Below are positions 54,403 through 63,702 of a DNA stretch of 64,000 nucleotides, one piece after another. Within the stretch, counting starts at the first letter, position 1; every line of letters starts with the position of its first letter. The stretch comes from Rhodoluna limnophila (lineage in GTDB: Bacteria > Actinomycetota > Actinomycetes > Actinomycetales > Microbacteriaceae). The position numbers and the translations under genes are program-made. The stretch is from NCBI GenBank assembly GCA_945883505.1, contig CAMCXL010000001.1, positions 1 through 64,000 of the forward strand, read 5' to 3'. The notes below the pieces were generated by a model. It was given only the letters and a program-made list of their open reading frames with translations. It was not told the DNA's origin and did no database searches.

Positions 54403-54421
54403 GGCGCACTGCGCCGATTTT
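54403..54421 (+). terminator. Weak terminator-like hairpin after erpA
   Basis: GGCGC and GCGCC pair around ACT (54403-54415), followed by GATTTT. The stem is only 5 bp but all G-C. It may separate erpA from ctaC, whose 110-base upstream gap must also carry a promoter. Confidence 0.4.
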
Positions 54422-54474
54422 CCTCGCTTAGACTAGTGACATAACGTGCACGCGTCGAAGGGTTAGTTTTTAAG

Positions 54475-55323
54475 TTGAAAAGCCGTTTTAAGTGGGCTCT
54501 AGCCCCGGTTGCAGCAGCCATGGTTCTGCTACTGACTGGTTGTACAGACCAGCTAGCAAGGGGCTTTTTGCCGGGCGAGTGGGGGGTCACAAACCACACT
54601 GACCGTATCACCGGATTGTGGACCACCGCCTGGATCGTGCTTTATGCAATTGGAATCATTGCCTGGGGCCTGATGGCCTGGGCCATTGTGGTTTACAGAC
54701 GTCGGAAGAACGAGACCGGTATCCCGGCTCAGCTTCGCTACAACAACCCAATTGAGGTTTTGTTTACTGTCGTTCCTTTGATCTTGGTGATCGGGTTCTT
54801 TGCCTTTACAGCAAGAGACATGGCAGCCATCGAGACTCCAACTGAGAACCCAGACGTGAACGTACAGGTCATTGCTAAGCAGTGGAGCTGGGACTTTAAC
54901 TACGTAGACGCTGACGTGTTTGAATCAGGAATTCAAGCCCAGTTCGATGGCCAAGAGGGTGTTCCTGAGACTCTGCCAACTTTGTACCTACCGGTAAATA
55001 AAAGCGTAAAGATCGATCTGAGTGCACGCGATGTTATTCACTCCTTCTGGGTTATTGACTTTTTGTACAAGAAAGACATGTTCCCTGGAAAAACGAACAC
55101 CATGTACTTCACGCCTCAAATTGAGGGAACCTATGCCGGTAAGTGCGCTGAACTTTGCGGCGAGTACCACTCGTTAATGCTCTTCCAGGTAAAGGTTGTC
55201 TCGCAGGCCGAGTACGACAGCTATTTAGCTACGCTGGCTGCTAAGGGTCAGACCGGACAGCTAGACACAACTTATGACAGAAACCAGAACCTTCCAGGTG
55301 ACAACCCAGAAATCAGAGGATAG
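54475..55323 (+). CDS. ctaC: Cytochrome c oxidase subunit II
   Basis: This 282-residue CuA subunit of the aa3 oxidase is a lipoprotein: the signal peptide ends with lipobox LTGC, modified at Cys23. Two membrane helices follow (about 50-73 and 93-113). The CuA centre is His189, Cys224, Glu226, Cys228, His232 and Met235. The start is TTG, with AAGGGTTAG upstream. It leads the ctaC-ctaD-ctaF operon. Confidence 0.95.
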   Translation: MKSRFKWALAPVAAAMVLLLTGCTDQLARGFLPGEWGVTNHTDRITGLWTTAWIVLYAIGIIAWGLMAWAIVVYRRRKNETGIPAQLRYNNPIEVLFTVVPLILVIGFFAFTARDMAAIETPTENPDVNVQVIAKQWSWDFNYVDADVFESGIQAQFDGQEGVPETLPTLYLPVNKSVKIDLSARDVIHSFWVIDFLYKKDMFPGKTNTMYFTPQIEGTYAGKCAELCGEYHSLMLFQVKVVSQAEYDSYLATLAAKGQTGQLDTTYDRNQNLPGDNPEIRG

Positions 55324-55328
55324 TCAAA

Positions 55329-57023
55329 ATGGCAACCATCACTGAAACCAGACCAGCCAGCGGATCAGGCGGATCGAATTCTCCTAGAACTAAGAAAAAG
55401 ACCAAGGGTCAGATTCTTGTTGACTGGCTAACCACTACCGACCACAAGAAAATTGGCTACCTGTATCTGATCACCTCGTTCGTTTACTTCCTCATCGGTG
55501 GGGTTATGGCACTTGTCATCCGAGCTCAGCTAGCTGCCCCTGGTCTTGACATCGTTCAGACCAAGGAACAGTACAACCAGTTATTTACGATGCACGGCAC
55601 CATCATGCTTTTGATGTTTGCAACTCCGTTGTTTGCGGGTTTCGCAAACGTTCTAATGCCGGTACAAATTGGTGCGCCGGATGTGGCGTTTCCTAGACTG
55701 AACGCGATTGCTTACTGGTTCTACTTCTTCGGTTCCTTCGTTGCGGTTTCTGGGTTCTTTACTCCACAGGGTGCGGCATCGTTTGGGTGGTTTGCATATG
55801 CGCCGCTCTCGAATACCACGTTCTCGCCGGGAATAGGTGGAGACCTGTGGGTCTTTGGTCTCGCGCTGACTGGATTTGGAACCATCATGGGTGGAGTCAA
55901 CTTCATTACCACCATCTTGACTATGCGCGCGCCTGGTATGACCATGTTCCGCATGCCAATCTTCACCTGGAACACACTGGTGACTTCAATTCTTGTGATC
56001 ATGTGTTTCCCTCCACTTGCCGCGGCTTTGTTTGCTCTCGGGGCCGACCGCAGGTTTGATGCGCACATCTTTGACCCGGCCAATGGTGGGGCGATGCTCT
56101 GGCAGCACCTTTTCTGGTTCTTTGGTCACCCAGAGGTTTATATCATCGCTCTGCCGTTCTTTGGAATTGTTTCGGAGATTTTCCCAGTGTTTAGCCGTAA
56201 GCCAATCTTTGGATACAAGACATTGGTGTACGCAACAATAGCCATCGCTGCTTTGTCGATGACAGTTTGGGCCCACCACATGTATGTCACAGGTTCGGTG
56301 CTTCTGCCGTTCTTCGCGTTCACCACAATGTTGATCGCGGTGCCCACGGGAGTGAAGATATTCAACTGGATTGGAACCATGTGGCGAGGGTCGATAACTT
56401 TCGAGAACCCAATGCTTTGGAGCTTGGGCTTTTTGACCACCTTCATCTTCGGCGGTCTAACCGGAGTTATTTTGGCTTCACCTGCTCTTGACTACCACTT
56501 GTCAGATAGCTACTTTGTGGTGGCTCACTTCCATTACGTGGTGTTTGGAACCGTGGTGTTTGCGATGTTTGCTGGATTCTTCTTCTGGTGGCCCAAGATG
56601 ACCGGAAAGATGCTCAATGAGCGTCTTGGCTACATCCAGTTCTGGATGACCTTCTTCGGATTCCACATCACCTTCTTGATCCAGCACTGGCTTGGTGTAA
56701 TCGGTATGCCACGTCGCTACGCCACCTACCTACCAGAAGACGGTTTTGCTTGGATGAACGCGGTTTCCTCGGCAGGTTCGATCTTGCTCGGTCTGTCGAT
56801 CATTCCGTTCCTATGGAATGTTTACATCACCTATCGAAGTGCACCGACTGTGACCCTTGATGACCCTTGGGGCTACGGAAGGTCTTTGGAGTGGGCAACT
56901 GCGACTCCGTTCCCGCGTCACAACTTCACATCAATCCCAAGGATTCGTTCCGAGTCACCGGCTTTTGATCTTCACCATCCCGAGTACGCAGCTGCAGAAG
57001 CAAAAGCGGCGGCAAGGAACTAG
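55329..57023 (+). CDS. ctaD: Cytochrome c oxidase subunit I
   Basis: This 564-residue catalytic subunit has 12 membrane helices. It keeps the heme and copper ligands: FTMHGTIM (low-spin heme His), [13 protein letters not shown] (CuB His and the cross-linked Tyr), WAHHMY (two CuB His) and HFHYVVFG (heme His pair). The N-terminal 30 residues are basic and unconserved. It receives electrons from the QcrC-CtaC route and pumps protons. Confidence 0.97.
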   Translation: MATITETRPASGSGGSNSPRTKKKTKGQILVDWLTTTDHKKIGYLYLITSFVYFLIGGVMALVIRAQLAAPGLDIVQTKEQYNQLFTMHGTIMLLMFATPLFAGFANVLMPVQIGAPDVAFPRLNAIAYWFYFFGSFVAVSGFFTPQGAASFGWFAYAPLSNTTFSPGIGGDLWVFGLALTGFGTIMGGVNFITTILTMRAPGMTMFRMPIFTWNTLVTSILVIMCFPPLAAALFALGADRRFDAHIFDPANGGAMLWQHLFWFFGHPEVYIIALPFFGIVSEIFPVFSRKPIFGYKTLVYATIAIAALSMTVWAHHMYVTGSVLLPFFAFTTMLIAVPTGVKIFNWIGTMWRGSITFENPMLWSLGFLTTFIFGGLTGVILASPALDYHLSDSYFVVAHFHYVVFGTVVFAMFAGFFFWWPKMTGKMLNERLGYIQFWMTFFGFHITFLIQHWLGVIGMPRRYATYLPEDGFAWMNAVSSAGSILLGLSIIPFLWNVYITYRSAPTVTLDDPWGYGRSLEWATATPFPRHNFTSIPRIRSESPAFDLHHPEYAAAEAKAAARN

Positions 57024-57026
57024 AGC

Positions 57027-57440
57027 ATGAGAGCGAATTATCTTCTTTGGGTGATCCTGACGGTTTTCTACGCGATCGTTACCGCCGGGTACTACCTGTG
57101 GTGGACCCTTACCTACACCGGCTGGGAACCAATTGGAACAGCGGCGCTTGCGATGCTTACCTTCATGAGTGCATTCCTAGCGTTTTATCTTTGGAAGACC
57201 GATAGGACTCAAGGAACAGTTCCGGAAGATCGCCTAGATGCCAACATCGAAGACGGCGAATCAGAGATGGGCTTTTTTGCTCCCTGGAGCTGGTGGCCAT
57301 TTTTTGCAGGCCTCTCAGCCGCGATGGTCTTTGCTTCGTTGGCCATTGGCTGGTGGATTTTCTACATCTCGGTGCCGCTAGGGATCTTGTCCATAGTTGG
57401 ATACGTATTTGAACACAGCAGGGGACAGTACGCTCACTAG
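57027..57440 (+). CDS. ctaF: Cytochrome c oxidase subunit IV, actinobacterial type
   Basis: This 137-residue protein has four hydrophobic helices in two pairs (about 5-28 and 33-55; 85-107 and 109-128) and a charged loop between them. It fits the actinobacterial oxidase subunit IV family that follows ctaD. It starts 3 bases after ctaD. It has no cofactor and stabilises the supercomplex. Confidence 0.9.
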   Translation: MRANYLLWVILTVFYAIVTAGYYLWWTLTYTGWEPIGTAALAMLTFMSAFLAFYLWKTDRTQGTVPEDRLDANIEDGESEMGFFAPWSWWPFFAGLSAAMVFASLAIGWWIFYISVPLGILSIVGYVFEHSRGQYAH

Positions 57441-57496
57441 TTAGAACTAGCCAATGCGTTAGCAAATGAGCTCTAGGTTTTTCCAAGGAGAGGCAA

Positions 57497-57883
57497 TTGG
57501 CAGCAGATAGAAAAATCTCTTCCGGTGGACCCTGGGAAGAATCAATCGGATACTCAAGAGCTGTGGTTGCTGGCCCATACATTCACGTGTCAGGCTCAAC
57601 AGCGACCTTAGATGGCGTTCTGCAGCACGAGGGCGATGCCTACGGTCAAACCAAGGTCGCATTTGAAGTGATTCGACGCGCTCTTGCAGAAGGCGGACAT
57701 TCGCTCTCCGATGTAGTTCGAACCAGAGTCTATTTATCAGATGCCAAGGATATGGACGCGGTGGGAAAAGCCCACGGTGAACTATTTGGAGACATTCGCC
57801 CAGCAGCCACAATGCTTGCTGGAATTAAGTTCATCAACCCCGCCATTCTTGTTGAAATTGAAGTCGACTCCTACAAACCCTAG
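57497..57883 (+). CDS. Rid family (YjgF/YER057c/UK114) protein
   Basis: This 128-residue Rid-superfamily protein forms a trimer that hydrolyses reactive enamines or imines. The family signature is VVRTRVYLSDAKDMDAVGKAH, with an Arg that binds the substrate carboxylate. The start is TTG with AAGGAGAGG upstream. It is not clearly RidA itself, because the N-terminal part differs. It sits between the two halves of the respiratory cluster, and the link to respiration is unknown. Confidence 0.85.
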   Translation: MAADRKISSGGPWEESIGYSRAVVAGPYIHVSGSTATLDGVLQHEGDAYGQTKVAFEVIRRALAEGGHSLSDVVRTRVYLSDAKDMDAVGKAHGELFGDIRPAATMLAGIKFINPAILVEIEVDSYKP

Positions 57884-57890
57884 AAAAGAA

Positions 57891-57925
57891 AAAATCCCCC
57901 GAACCGATTCGGCCCGGGGGATTTT
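57891..57925. terminator. Bidirectional terminator between the Rid gene and qcrB
   Basis: AAAATCCCCCG (57891-57901) and CGGGGGATTTT (57915-57925) form an 11-bp stem. A small inner helix CCG/CGG is in the loop. A runs on one side and T runs on the other make it work for both converging genes. Confidence 0.92.
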
Positions 57926-57935
57926 CAATTAGAGC

Positions 57936-59582
57936 CTATTTGGTTAGCTGGTCCTGAGGCGCTGTTGCAGCAACTGCAGGGGAGTGATCGTGGGACTGAG
58001 CTTCGTTTAGCTCAGTCTGGGTCACTGGTGTGATTCGGTCTTCGAAGTACAGTCTCGATACCGCAGCTCGAAGCCTCGATCCAACGGTGATCTTGCCCTT
58101 CTTGTTTGGAACAACAGCAGTTGGACGGTAGTCCTTAAAGTCAACCAGTTTGTACATCTCGAACTTATCCAGCGGCTCGTGGACCTCGATGTATTCACCG
58201 TGCGGTAGTCGCACAATTCGTCCGGTTTCACGGCCGTGCAAGACAATTTCCCGATCCTTGCGCTGCAGTGACAAGCAGGTTCGCTTGGTGATGATGTAGG
58301 CAGCAAATGGACCAACAATCAACAGCACCTGCATGAATGTCAAAACGTGGTTCAGCGACATCTGGAAGAAGGTTGCAATCAAGTCGGTGGAGGCAGCTGC
58401 CCAGAGGACTCCGTAGAAAGTGACTCCAGCCGCGCCGATACCGGTGCGAGTAGGAGCATTTCTTGGACGGTCGAGAACGTGGTGCTCTCTTTTATCTCCG
58501 GTGACCCAGGCTTCGGCGAATGGGTATGCGGCAACTAGGCCTAGGAATACCAAGCTAACAACCAGTGGAACTAGAACTCCCATTGGGTAGGTGAAGCCAA
58601 ACAACATGATGTCCCAGTTGCTAGGAGCAAGCCTTAGCGCACCGTCCAACCAGCCGATGTACCAGTCCGGCTGAGTTCCTGCCGAAACAGGGGAGGGGTC
58701 ATATGGTCCGTAGTTCCAAATTGGGTTCACTGTAAAGGTTGCTGAAATCAACATCACAACGCCGAAGACGATGAAGAAGAATCCACCTGCCTTAGCAACG
58801 TATACCGGCATCAGTGGGTAGCCAACGACGTTTTCGTCGGTGCGGCCCGGACCGGAGTAGTGGGTGTGCTTGTGGATGACCACCATAAACAAGTGAATCG
58901 CGATGAAAATCAGAATCAGAGCTGGAACCAGAAGAATGTGTAGACCGTAGAGTCTTGCAACAATCTCAGTACCGGGGAACTCTCCTCCGAACAAGCCAGA
59001 AGAAATCGAAGTTCCAATAACGGGGATACCCTTGATCATTCCGTCGATGATGCGAAGACCGTTTCCAGAAAGTAGGTCATCTGGAAGTGAGTAGCCGGTG
59101 AAACCAGCAGCCATTCCAAGAACGAAAAGCATGAAACCAACTAACCAGTTGATCTCGCGAGGCTTACGGAAAGCACCGGTGAAAAACACGCGCAACATGT
59201 GAAGACCAGCTGCAGCAACAAACAACAGAGCTGACCAGTGATGGGCCTGACGCATGAGCATTCCACCGCGAATCTCGAATGAGATGTCAAGGCTTGATGC
59301 ATAGGCAATCGACATCTGGGTTCCCTTTAGCGGAACGTAGGCTCCGTCGTAGATAACCTCGGTCATGGCCGGCTGATAGAAGAAGGTAAGGAAGGTTCCA
59401 GAGATCAGCAAGATAACGAAGCTGTAGAGAGCAACCTCACCGAGCATGAAGGACCAGTGGTCCGGGAAGACTTTGCGTCCGAAGGACTTGAGAATTCCAC
59501 CAACACCGACTCGTTCGTCTAGGTAGTTAGCAGTTGCAGCAAGGGCTCCGCCTTGCTTTTTCTCGTTTACCGTTGTGCTCAT
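57936..59582 (-). CDS. qcrB: Cytochrome bc1 complex cytochrome b subunit
   Basis: This 548-residue cytochrome b is the quinol-oxidising core of the actinobacterial bc1 complex. Heme-ligand His pairs lie in RQAHHWSALLF with GLHMLRVFF, and in GLHILLV with HLFMVVIHKHTH. Eight or nine membrane helices are present, and the C-terminal soluble extension of about 120 residues is typical of the phylum. It is third in line after ctaE, qcrC and qcrA, with 2 bases between qcrA and qcrB. Confidence 0.96.
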   Translation of the reverse strand: MSTTVNEKKQGGALAATANYLDERVGVGGILKSFGRKVFPDHWSFMLGEVALYSFVILLISGTFLTFFYQPAMTEVIYDGAYVPLKGTQMSIAYASSLDISFEIRGGMLMRQAHHWSALLFVAAAGLHMLRVFFTGAFRKPREINWLVGFMLFVLGMAAGFTGYSLPDDLLSGNGLRIIDGMIKGIPVIGTSISSGLFGGEFPGTEIVARLYGLHILLVPALILIFIAIHLFMVVIHKHTHYSGPGRTDENVVGYPLMPVYVAKAGGFFFIVFGVVMLISATFTVNPIWNYGPYDPSPVSAGTQPDWYIGWLDGALRLAPSNWDIMLFGFTYPMGVLVPLVVSLVFLGLVAAYPFAEAWVTGDKREHHVLDRPRNAPTRTGIGAAGVTFYGVLWAAASTDLIATFFQMSLNHVLTFMQVLLIVGPFAAYIITKRTCLSLQRKDREIVLHGRETGRIVRLPHGEYIEVHEPLDKFEMYKLVDFKDYRPTAVVPNKKGKITVGSRLRAAVSRLYFEDRITPVTQTELNEAQSHDHSPAVAATAPQDQLTK

Positions 59583-59584
59583 TT

Positions 59585-60628
59585 TTAACGCTCCCAGAAA
59601 CTAGGGCCGACTGGTTCCAGAAAATCGCTCTGTGCGATTAGGTACCCTTCAGCATCTACCGTGATCGGTAGCTGCGGCAGGGGACGAGATGCCGGTCCAA
59701 ATACAACCTTGCAGTGCTCGGTGACGTCAAATGTTGACTGGTGGCACGGGCACAGCAACGAGTGCGTGTGCTGTTCGTATAGTGCCACCGGACATCCGAC
59801 GTGTGTACAAATCTTAGAATAGGCAACGATGCCATCGTAGGACCAGCTCTTGCGATCCTCAGCCTCGTTCAGGCTTTGCTGGTCAAGACGAACTAGCAAG
59901 ACCGCAGCCTTAGCTTTTTCTTCCAGCTTGTGCTCGTGCATCTCAGCAAGACCTTCGGGGATTACGTGAAAGACAGAACCCAGGGTGACATCGGAGGCCT
60001 TGATTGGAACACCGGTTGGATCCTTGGTGAGCCTGGTGCCAGCTTTCCACATGGTCTGACGCAATGTGTTTCCAACCTCAGGACCAAGATCCCCAAAGAC
60101 GATCAATGCTGGCAGTGGGAACACGGCGAGTGCTCCATAAAGCGTTCTGCGAATAAGTTTTCTTCGGCTAAAGCCCGACTCGGAATCTGCTAGCTTCACG
60201 ATCTCAACCGCACGAGCACGAACTTCCTCGCTACCACGAGTTTGGTGACGGGCTTCAGAAACTTCAAAGTCTGGCATCAGTGTCTTGGCCCAGTGCACAG
60301 CGCCGATTCCAATGCCAAGCAGTGAAAGAGTCATACCAAGGCCTAGGAATAAGTTATTGGCTCTTACTGTGCTCAAGTCTTCGGTAATTGGGAACGCAAC
60401 GTATGCCCAAAGGGCAAAGAAGCTACCGAGTACTGAAATAAGAAAAAGAGCAGCTACCTGACGTTCGGCATTTCTAGCTTTGGCAGGTTCTTTGTCAGTC
60501 ATCCGGACGCGGTGAGGCTCAAGACCTGGGTCTTTGATCTTGTCTGGCGGGATTACCGCAAGACCGGATTCGAAGTCGTGCTCGAAGCCTTCGGCTTCTG
60601 AGCCCTTCTCTAAGTCCTTACCTTCCAA
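59585..60628 (-). CDS. qcrA: Cytochrome bc1 complex Rieske iron-sulfur subunit
   Basis: This 347-residue Rieske protein binds a 2Fe-2S cluster with Cys274, His276, Cys293 and His296, and the usual disulfide pair is Cys279 and Cys295. The first 200 residues contain three membrane helices (about 57-75, 91-110 and 165-185), an actinobacterial feature. An RRKLIRR segment (about 154-160), part of a twin-arginine-like signal, precedes the third helix. Confidence 0.96.
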   Translation of the reverse strand: MEGKDLEKGSEAEGFEHDFESGLAVIPPDKIKDPGLEPHRVRMTDKEPAKARNAERQVAALFLISVLGSFFALWAYVAFPITEDLSTVRANNLFLGLGMTLSLLGIGIGAVHWAKTLMPDFEVSEARHQTRGSEEVRARAVEIVKLADSESGFSRRKLIRRTLYGALAVFPLPALIVFGDLGPEVGNTLRQTMWKAGTRLTKDPTGVPIKASDVTLGSVFHVIPEGLAEMHEHKLEEKAKAAVLLVRLDQQSLNEAEDRKSWSYDGIVAYSKICTHVGCPVALYEQHTHSLLCPCHQSTFDVTEHCKVVFGPASRPLPQLPITVDAEGYLIAQSDFLEPVGPSFWER

Positions 60629-60642
60629 TTAGCTTTCTCCCT

Positions 60643-61431
60643 CTAGTTTGACTTGGCGCCAAGCCATACCGTGATGGCGATAATCAAGCCCAACCCAAAA
60701 ATCCAAATAAATAATCCTTCTGCTACCGGCCCCAAGCTTCCAAGCTCGAATCCTCCTGCAGAAGGGTTCTCATCGATGTAAGCCAGGTAGGTGATGATGT
60801 CTTGCTTGTCTTCGGGGGTAATGTTTGAGTCGTTGAACACCGGCATGTTCTGAGGCCCAATAACCATTGCCTCATAAACGTGCTTTGCTTCAATGTCGTT
60901 TAGCATCGGTGCATACTTTCCTTCGGTTAGAGCACCACCCGCTCCAACGGCGTTGTGACACATCGCACAGTTGATTCTGAACAACTCACCACCGTGACTT
61001 GCATCACCGGTCGCCTCTAAGTACTTGGCATCTGGAATTGCAGGGCCGGGAGCTAGCGATGCCACATAGGCAGCCATCAAAAGAATCTGGTCGTCGGTGA
61101 ACTGAACGTTTTTCTTCGGTAGCTGAGGCCCAGAACCTTGACCCGGCATACGTCCGGTGCCAACCTGGAAATCAACCGATGCAGCACCAACACCGATCAT
61201 GCTCGGACCGGCTGCGGTACCTTCCGCGTTTAGTCCGTGACAGCTGGCACAGTTAGCTAGGAAAAGTTTGCGACCTTCGGAAATCTGCTCCGCGGTGTAC
61301 TCGGTTGCAGCAGTTGTCGCCACAACATTAGTAGCCACCGCATATCCACCGCCCGAGAACAACAAACCCGCGGCAATAACTAAAGTCGCTGCCAGCGGCT
61401 TCCTGCGCGAGAGGTTCAAACGTTTTCTCAT
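60643..61431 (-). CDS. qcrC: Cytochrome bc1 complex diheme cytochrome c subunit
   Basis: This 262-residue protein has two heme-c motifs, CASCH (61-65) and CAMCH (155-159), in two tandem cytochrome domains. An N-terminal membrane segment and a C-terminal membrane helix (about 238-258) flank them. The two-heme form carries electrons straight to CtaC, so no soluble cytochrome c is needed. Heme needs the cytochrome c maturation system, which is outside the window. Confidence 0.96.
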   Translation of the reverse strand: MRKRLNLSRRKPLAATLVIAAGLLFSGGGYAVATNVVATTAATEYTAEQISEGRKLFLANCASCHGLNAEGTAAGPSMIGVGAASVDFQVGTGRMPGQGSGPQLPKKNVQFTDDQILLMAAYVASLAPGPAIPDAKYLEATGDASHGGELFRINCAMCHNAVGAGGALTEGKYAPMLNDIEAKHVYEAMVIGPQNMPVFNDSNITPEDKQDIITYLAYIDENPSAGGFELGSLGPVAEGLFIWIFGLGLIIAITVWLGAKSN

Positions 61432-61443
61432 GACTGCTTTCTC

Positions 61444-62070
61444 TTATTTCAGAACGTAGATGATCAAGAACAAGCCGATCCAAACAACATCGACGAAGTG
61501 CCAGTAGTAGGAAACCACGATGGCTCCAGTTGCCTCATAGTGACCAAACTTCTTGGCCGCGTAAGTCTTTCCAATGATGAGCAAGAACGCGATTAGGCCT
61601 CCGGTCACGTGCAGAGCGTGGAAACCGGTTGTGATGTAAAAGGCGCTGCCATAGGAGTTGCTGCTGAGGGTAATTCCCTCTGAGACCAGCATCGCGTACT
61701 CGTAAACCTGACCCGCCACGAAGATCGCTCCAAGGATGTAGCTGAGGAAGAACCACTCGACTAGACCCCACTTGAGAGGAGATTTACCGGTCGCACGAGG
61801 CTGCATGCGCTCGGCTGCGAAGACGCCAAACTGCGCGGTAAAGGAAGACGCCACCAGAATCAAGGTGTTTATAAGGGCAAACTGAACGTCAAGAATTTGA
61901 GAGTCATTTGCCCAAATTTCTGGGGCGTTAGCTCGAAGGCTGAAATACATGGCAAAAAGCCCGGCAAAGAACATGACCTCACTGCCCAGCCAAACAATGG
62001 TCCCAACCGAGGTCGCGCTCGGCCGATTGATGGTTATGGCTTGGTTTTGAGCCAATGGCGTGGAGGTCAT
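61444..62070 (-). CDS. ctaE: Cytochrome c oxidase subunit III
   Basis: This 208-residue subunit III has five membrane helices. Recognisable stretches are [22 protein letters not shown] (about 23-44), [19 protein letters not shown] and [21 protein letters not shown] at the end. It heads the qcr operon, a standard place in Actinobacteria. TATCAT lies 6 bases before the ATG, so the message is probably leaderless. Confidence 0.96.
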   Translation of the reverse strand: MTSTPLAQNQAITINRPSATSVGTIVWLGSEVMFFAGLFAMYFSLRANAPEIWANDSQILDVQFALINTLILVASSFTAQFGVFAAERMQPRATGKSPLKWGLVEWFFLSYILGAIFVAGQVYEYAMLVSEGITLSSNSYGSAFYITTGFHALHVTGGLIAFLLIIGKTYAAKKFGHYEATGAIVVSYYWHFVDVVWIGLFLIIYVLK

Positions 62071-62076
62071 GAATTA

Positions 62077-62082
62077 ATGATA
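62077..62082 (-). promoter_or_regulatory. -10 box of a probable leaderless promoter for ctaE-qcrCAB
   Basis: On the minus strand TATCAT, five of six matches to TATAAT, is followed by 6 bases and then the ctaE ATG. There is no ribosome-binding site. The -35 region is weak. The 78-base gap also serves trpD on the other strand. Confidence 0.55.
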
Positions 62083-62140
62083 ACCCGAGAATCCGCGTCA
62101 TTTAGGCAATTTGACCTCGGTTCACTCATTTATTCATCAC

Positions 62141-62146
62141 TAAGCT
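62141..62146 (+). promoter_or_regulatory. Possible -10 box for trpD
   Basis: TAAGCT lies 8 bases before ATG 62155 and 2 bases before ATG 62149 of the trpD frame. If used, translation starts at 62155 on a leaderless message. A TTGACC at 62111 is too far away (24 bases) to be its -35. Confidence 0.35.
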
Positions 62147-62148
62147 TG

Positions 62149-63219
62149 ATGTTTATGAAACCGCAAGTCAGCTGGCCAAGTATCCTCGCAAAACTCATCG
62201 CGAAACAGGACCTTGATCGCTCGGAAGCAAACTGGGCCATGACACAAATCATGGCCGGCGATTCCAGCGACGCTGAAATCGCAGCATTTATGTTGGCATT
62301 GAGATCCAAAGGTGAGACGGTTTCTGAGCTTGCTGGATTGGTCGACGTGATGCTCAAGCAGGCAGTTTTGTTAGAAACCGGAAACGATGCTCTAGACATC
62401 GTTGGAACCGGAGGAGATTTAGTTGGGACTGTCAACGTTTCGAGCATGGCTTCGATCTTGGCATCGGCTGCCGGGGTTCCAGTTCTCAAGCATGGCTCCA
62501 GATCGGCTTCTGGCAAGACCGGCTCCTCGGAGATGCTCGAGGTGCTCGGAATCAAATTAGATCTCTCGCCACAGCGAGTTGCCGAGGTGTTTCAAGAGAC
62601 AGGAATTACGTTCTTTTTCGCACCGGTCTTTCATCCGGCCATGAGACACGTTGCTCCAATCAGAAAACAGCTCGGGGTCCCAACAACTTTTAACTTTTTG
62701 GGACCGCTGGCAAACCCAGCCCAGCCGATCGCGACCGCGCTAGGGGTAGCAAACCCCCAAATTGCCCCTCTAATGGCAAAGGAGTTGGCCGAAAGGGGCC
62801 GTTTCGGACTAGTTTTCCGAGGTGATGATGGCTTGGATGAGCTAACCACCACCACAACCAGTTCGACCTGGATGGTGACCCCGGAAGGGGTTCAGCAACA
62901 ACAGCTCAATCCAGCTGATTTTGGCATCAAAACAGCCTCCAAGGAAGCCCTGCTGGGCGGAGATGCGAAGCAAAATGCACAAGTTGCAAGGGATCTATTC
63001 GCCGGAAACACCCAGAACCAGCTTGGTGCGGTCCGCGATATTGTAATTTTGAACGCCGCAGGGGGAGTGGTGGCCTATCGGGTGGCCAAGAACCCCCAGC
63101 TAAGCGGTTCCAGCCTCAAATCGCTCTTTGGCGCTGCCATCGAGCAGGTCACATCAGCTCTTGATTCCGGCGCTGCAGCCAGCAAGCTCGAGCAGTGGGT
63201 TAGCGCCTCTCAGAAATAG
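62149..63219 (+). CDS. trpD: Anthranilate phosphoribosyltransferase
   Basis: This enzyme of about 356 residues joins anthranilate to PRPP in tryptophan synthesis. DIVGTGGDLVGTVNVSS is the PRPP loop, KHGSRSASGKTGSSEMLEVLG binds anthranilate and magnesium, and RHVAPIRKQLGVPTTFNFLGPLANPA (about 169-194) is the family signature. ATG 62149 and 62155 are both possible. The longer frame from 61897 overlaps ctaE and is rejected. trpD next to ctaE is also the mycobacterial order. Confidence 0.94.
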   Translation: MFMKPQVSWPSILAKLIAKQDLDRSEANWAMTQIMAGDSSDAEIAAFMLALRSKGETVSELAGLVDVMLKQAVLLETGNDALDIVGTGGDLVGTVNVSSMASILASAAGVPVLKHGSRSASGKTGSSEMLEVLGIKLDLSPQRVAEVFQETGITFFFAPVFHPAMRHVAPIRKQLGVPTTFNFLGPLANPAQPIATALGVANPQIAPLMAKELAERGRFGLVFRGDDGLDELTTTTTSSTWMVTPEGVQQQQLNPADFGIKTASKEALLGGDAKQNAQVARDLFAGNTQNQLGAVRDIVILNAAGGVVAYRVAKNPQLSGSSLKSLFGAAIEQVTSALDSGAAASKLEQWVSASQK

Positions 63220-63306
63220 CAAACTGCCAGCCCGAAGGGGAAGTGGGCGTAAAGCCCAGAAATTTACAACTTGACATAATGCAAATTATCGGCACAAGGA
63301 ACTTGG

Positions 63307-63702
63307 CTAACCCAGGCCAACCAGAAGTTCAGCAAGCCCCGGCGGCCCCACGGTCTCCCCAGAATCAATTAGCTTGCATGGGTTCCACCATTGAACATCC
63401 AAGATGTCTCGATGTTCTTCGGGAGTCCAGAGCGATCTGCTGATCACAAATTCCTCTCGAACTTGTAGTTTGAAAATATGAGCCACCCCGGTCTCGTAAT
63501 CACCGGATCTCCATTCCTGACGAAATTCAATTTCGGCAATCTTGACCCCAAAATCAGCCGACTGCACAACCAACCCAGTCTCCTCAAGCAGTTCTCTCGC
63601 AGCTGCTACCGCCAGGTCCTCACCTGGCTCAATACCGCCTCCAGGGCTTACCCAGCGCGGCTCTAGGCCGCTTTCTGGGCTCCAGTGGGAAAACATCAGC
63701 AA
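63307..63702 (-). CDS. Nudix hydrolase, apparent start missing
   Basis: This Nudix protein has a complete Nudix box (GGGIEPGE, then seven residues to REL-LEETGL), so the hydrolase site for a nucleoside diphosphate derivative is intact. The first usable start is TTG at 63702, with ATG at 63696. The same frame continues upstream for 18 codons with family-like sequence (RETARIALQ, DSGRF) before a TGA at 63757-63759, and has no ATG, GTG or TTG. The protein may be truncated, use an unusual start, or carry a frameshift. Substrate unknown. Confidence 0.75.
   Translation of the reverse strand: MLMFSHWSPESGLEPRWVSPGGGIEPGEDLAVAAARELLEETGLVVQSADFGVKIAEIEFRQEWRSGDYETGVAHIFKLQVREEFVISRSLWTPEEHRDILDVQWWNPCKLIDSGETVGPPGLAELLVGLG

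Noticed and set aside
61897-62148. Upstream extension of the trpD frame
   Set aside because: It runs antisense through the start of ctaE and has no anthranilate phosphoribosyltransferase sequence.
63244-63258. TGGGC-GTAAA-GCCCA hairpin after trpD as a terminator
   Set aside because: The stem has only 5 bp and no T run follows.
63271-63276. Exact TTGACA (-35-like) between trpD and the Nudix gene
   Set aside because: No -10 box lies 15 to 19 bases downstream, and no gene on that strand follows.
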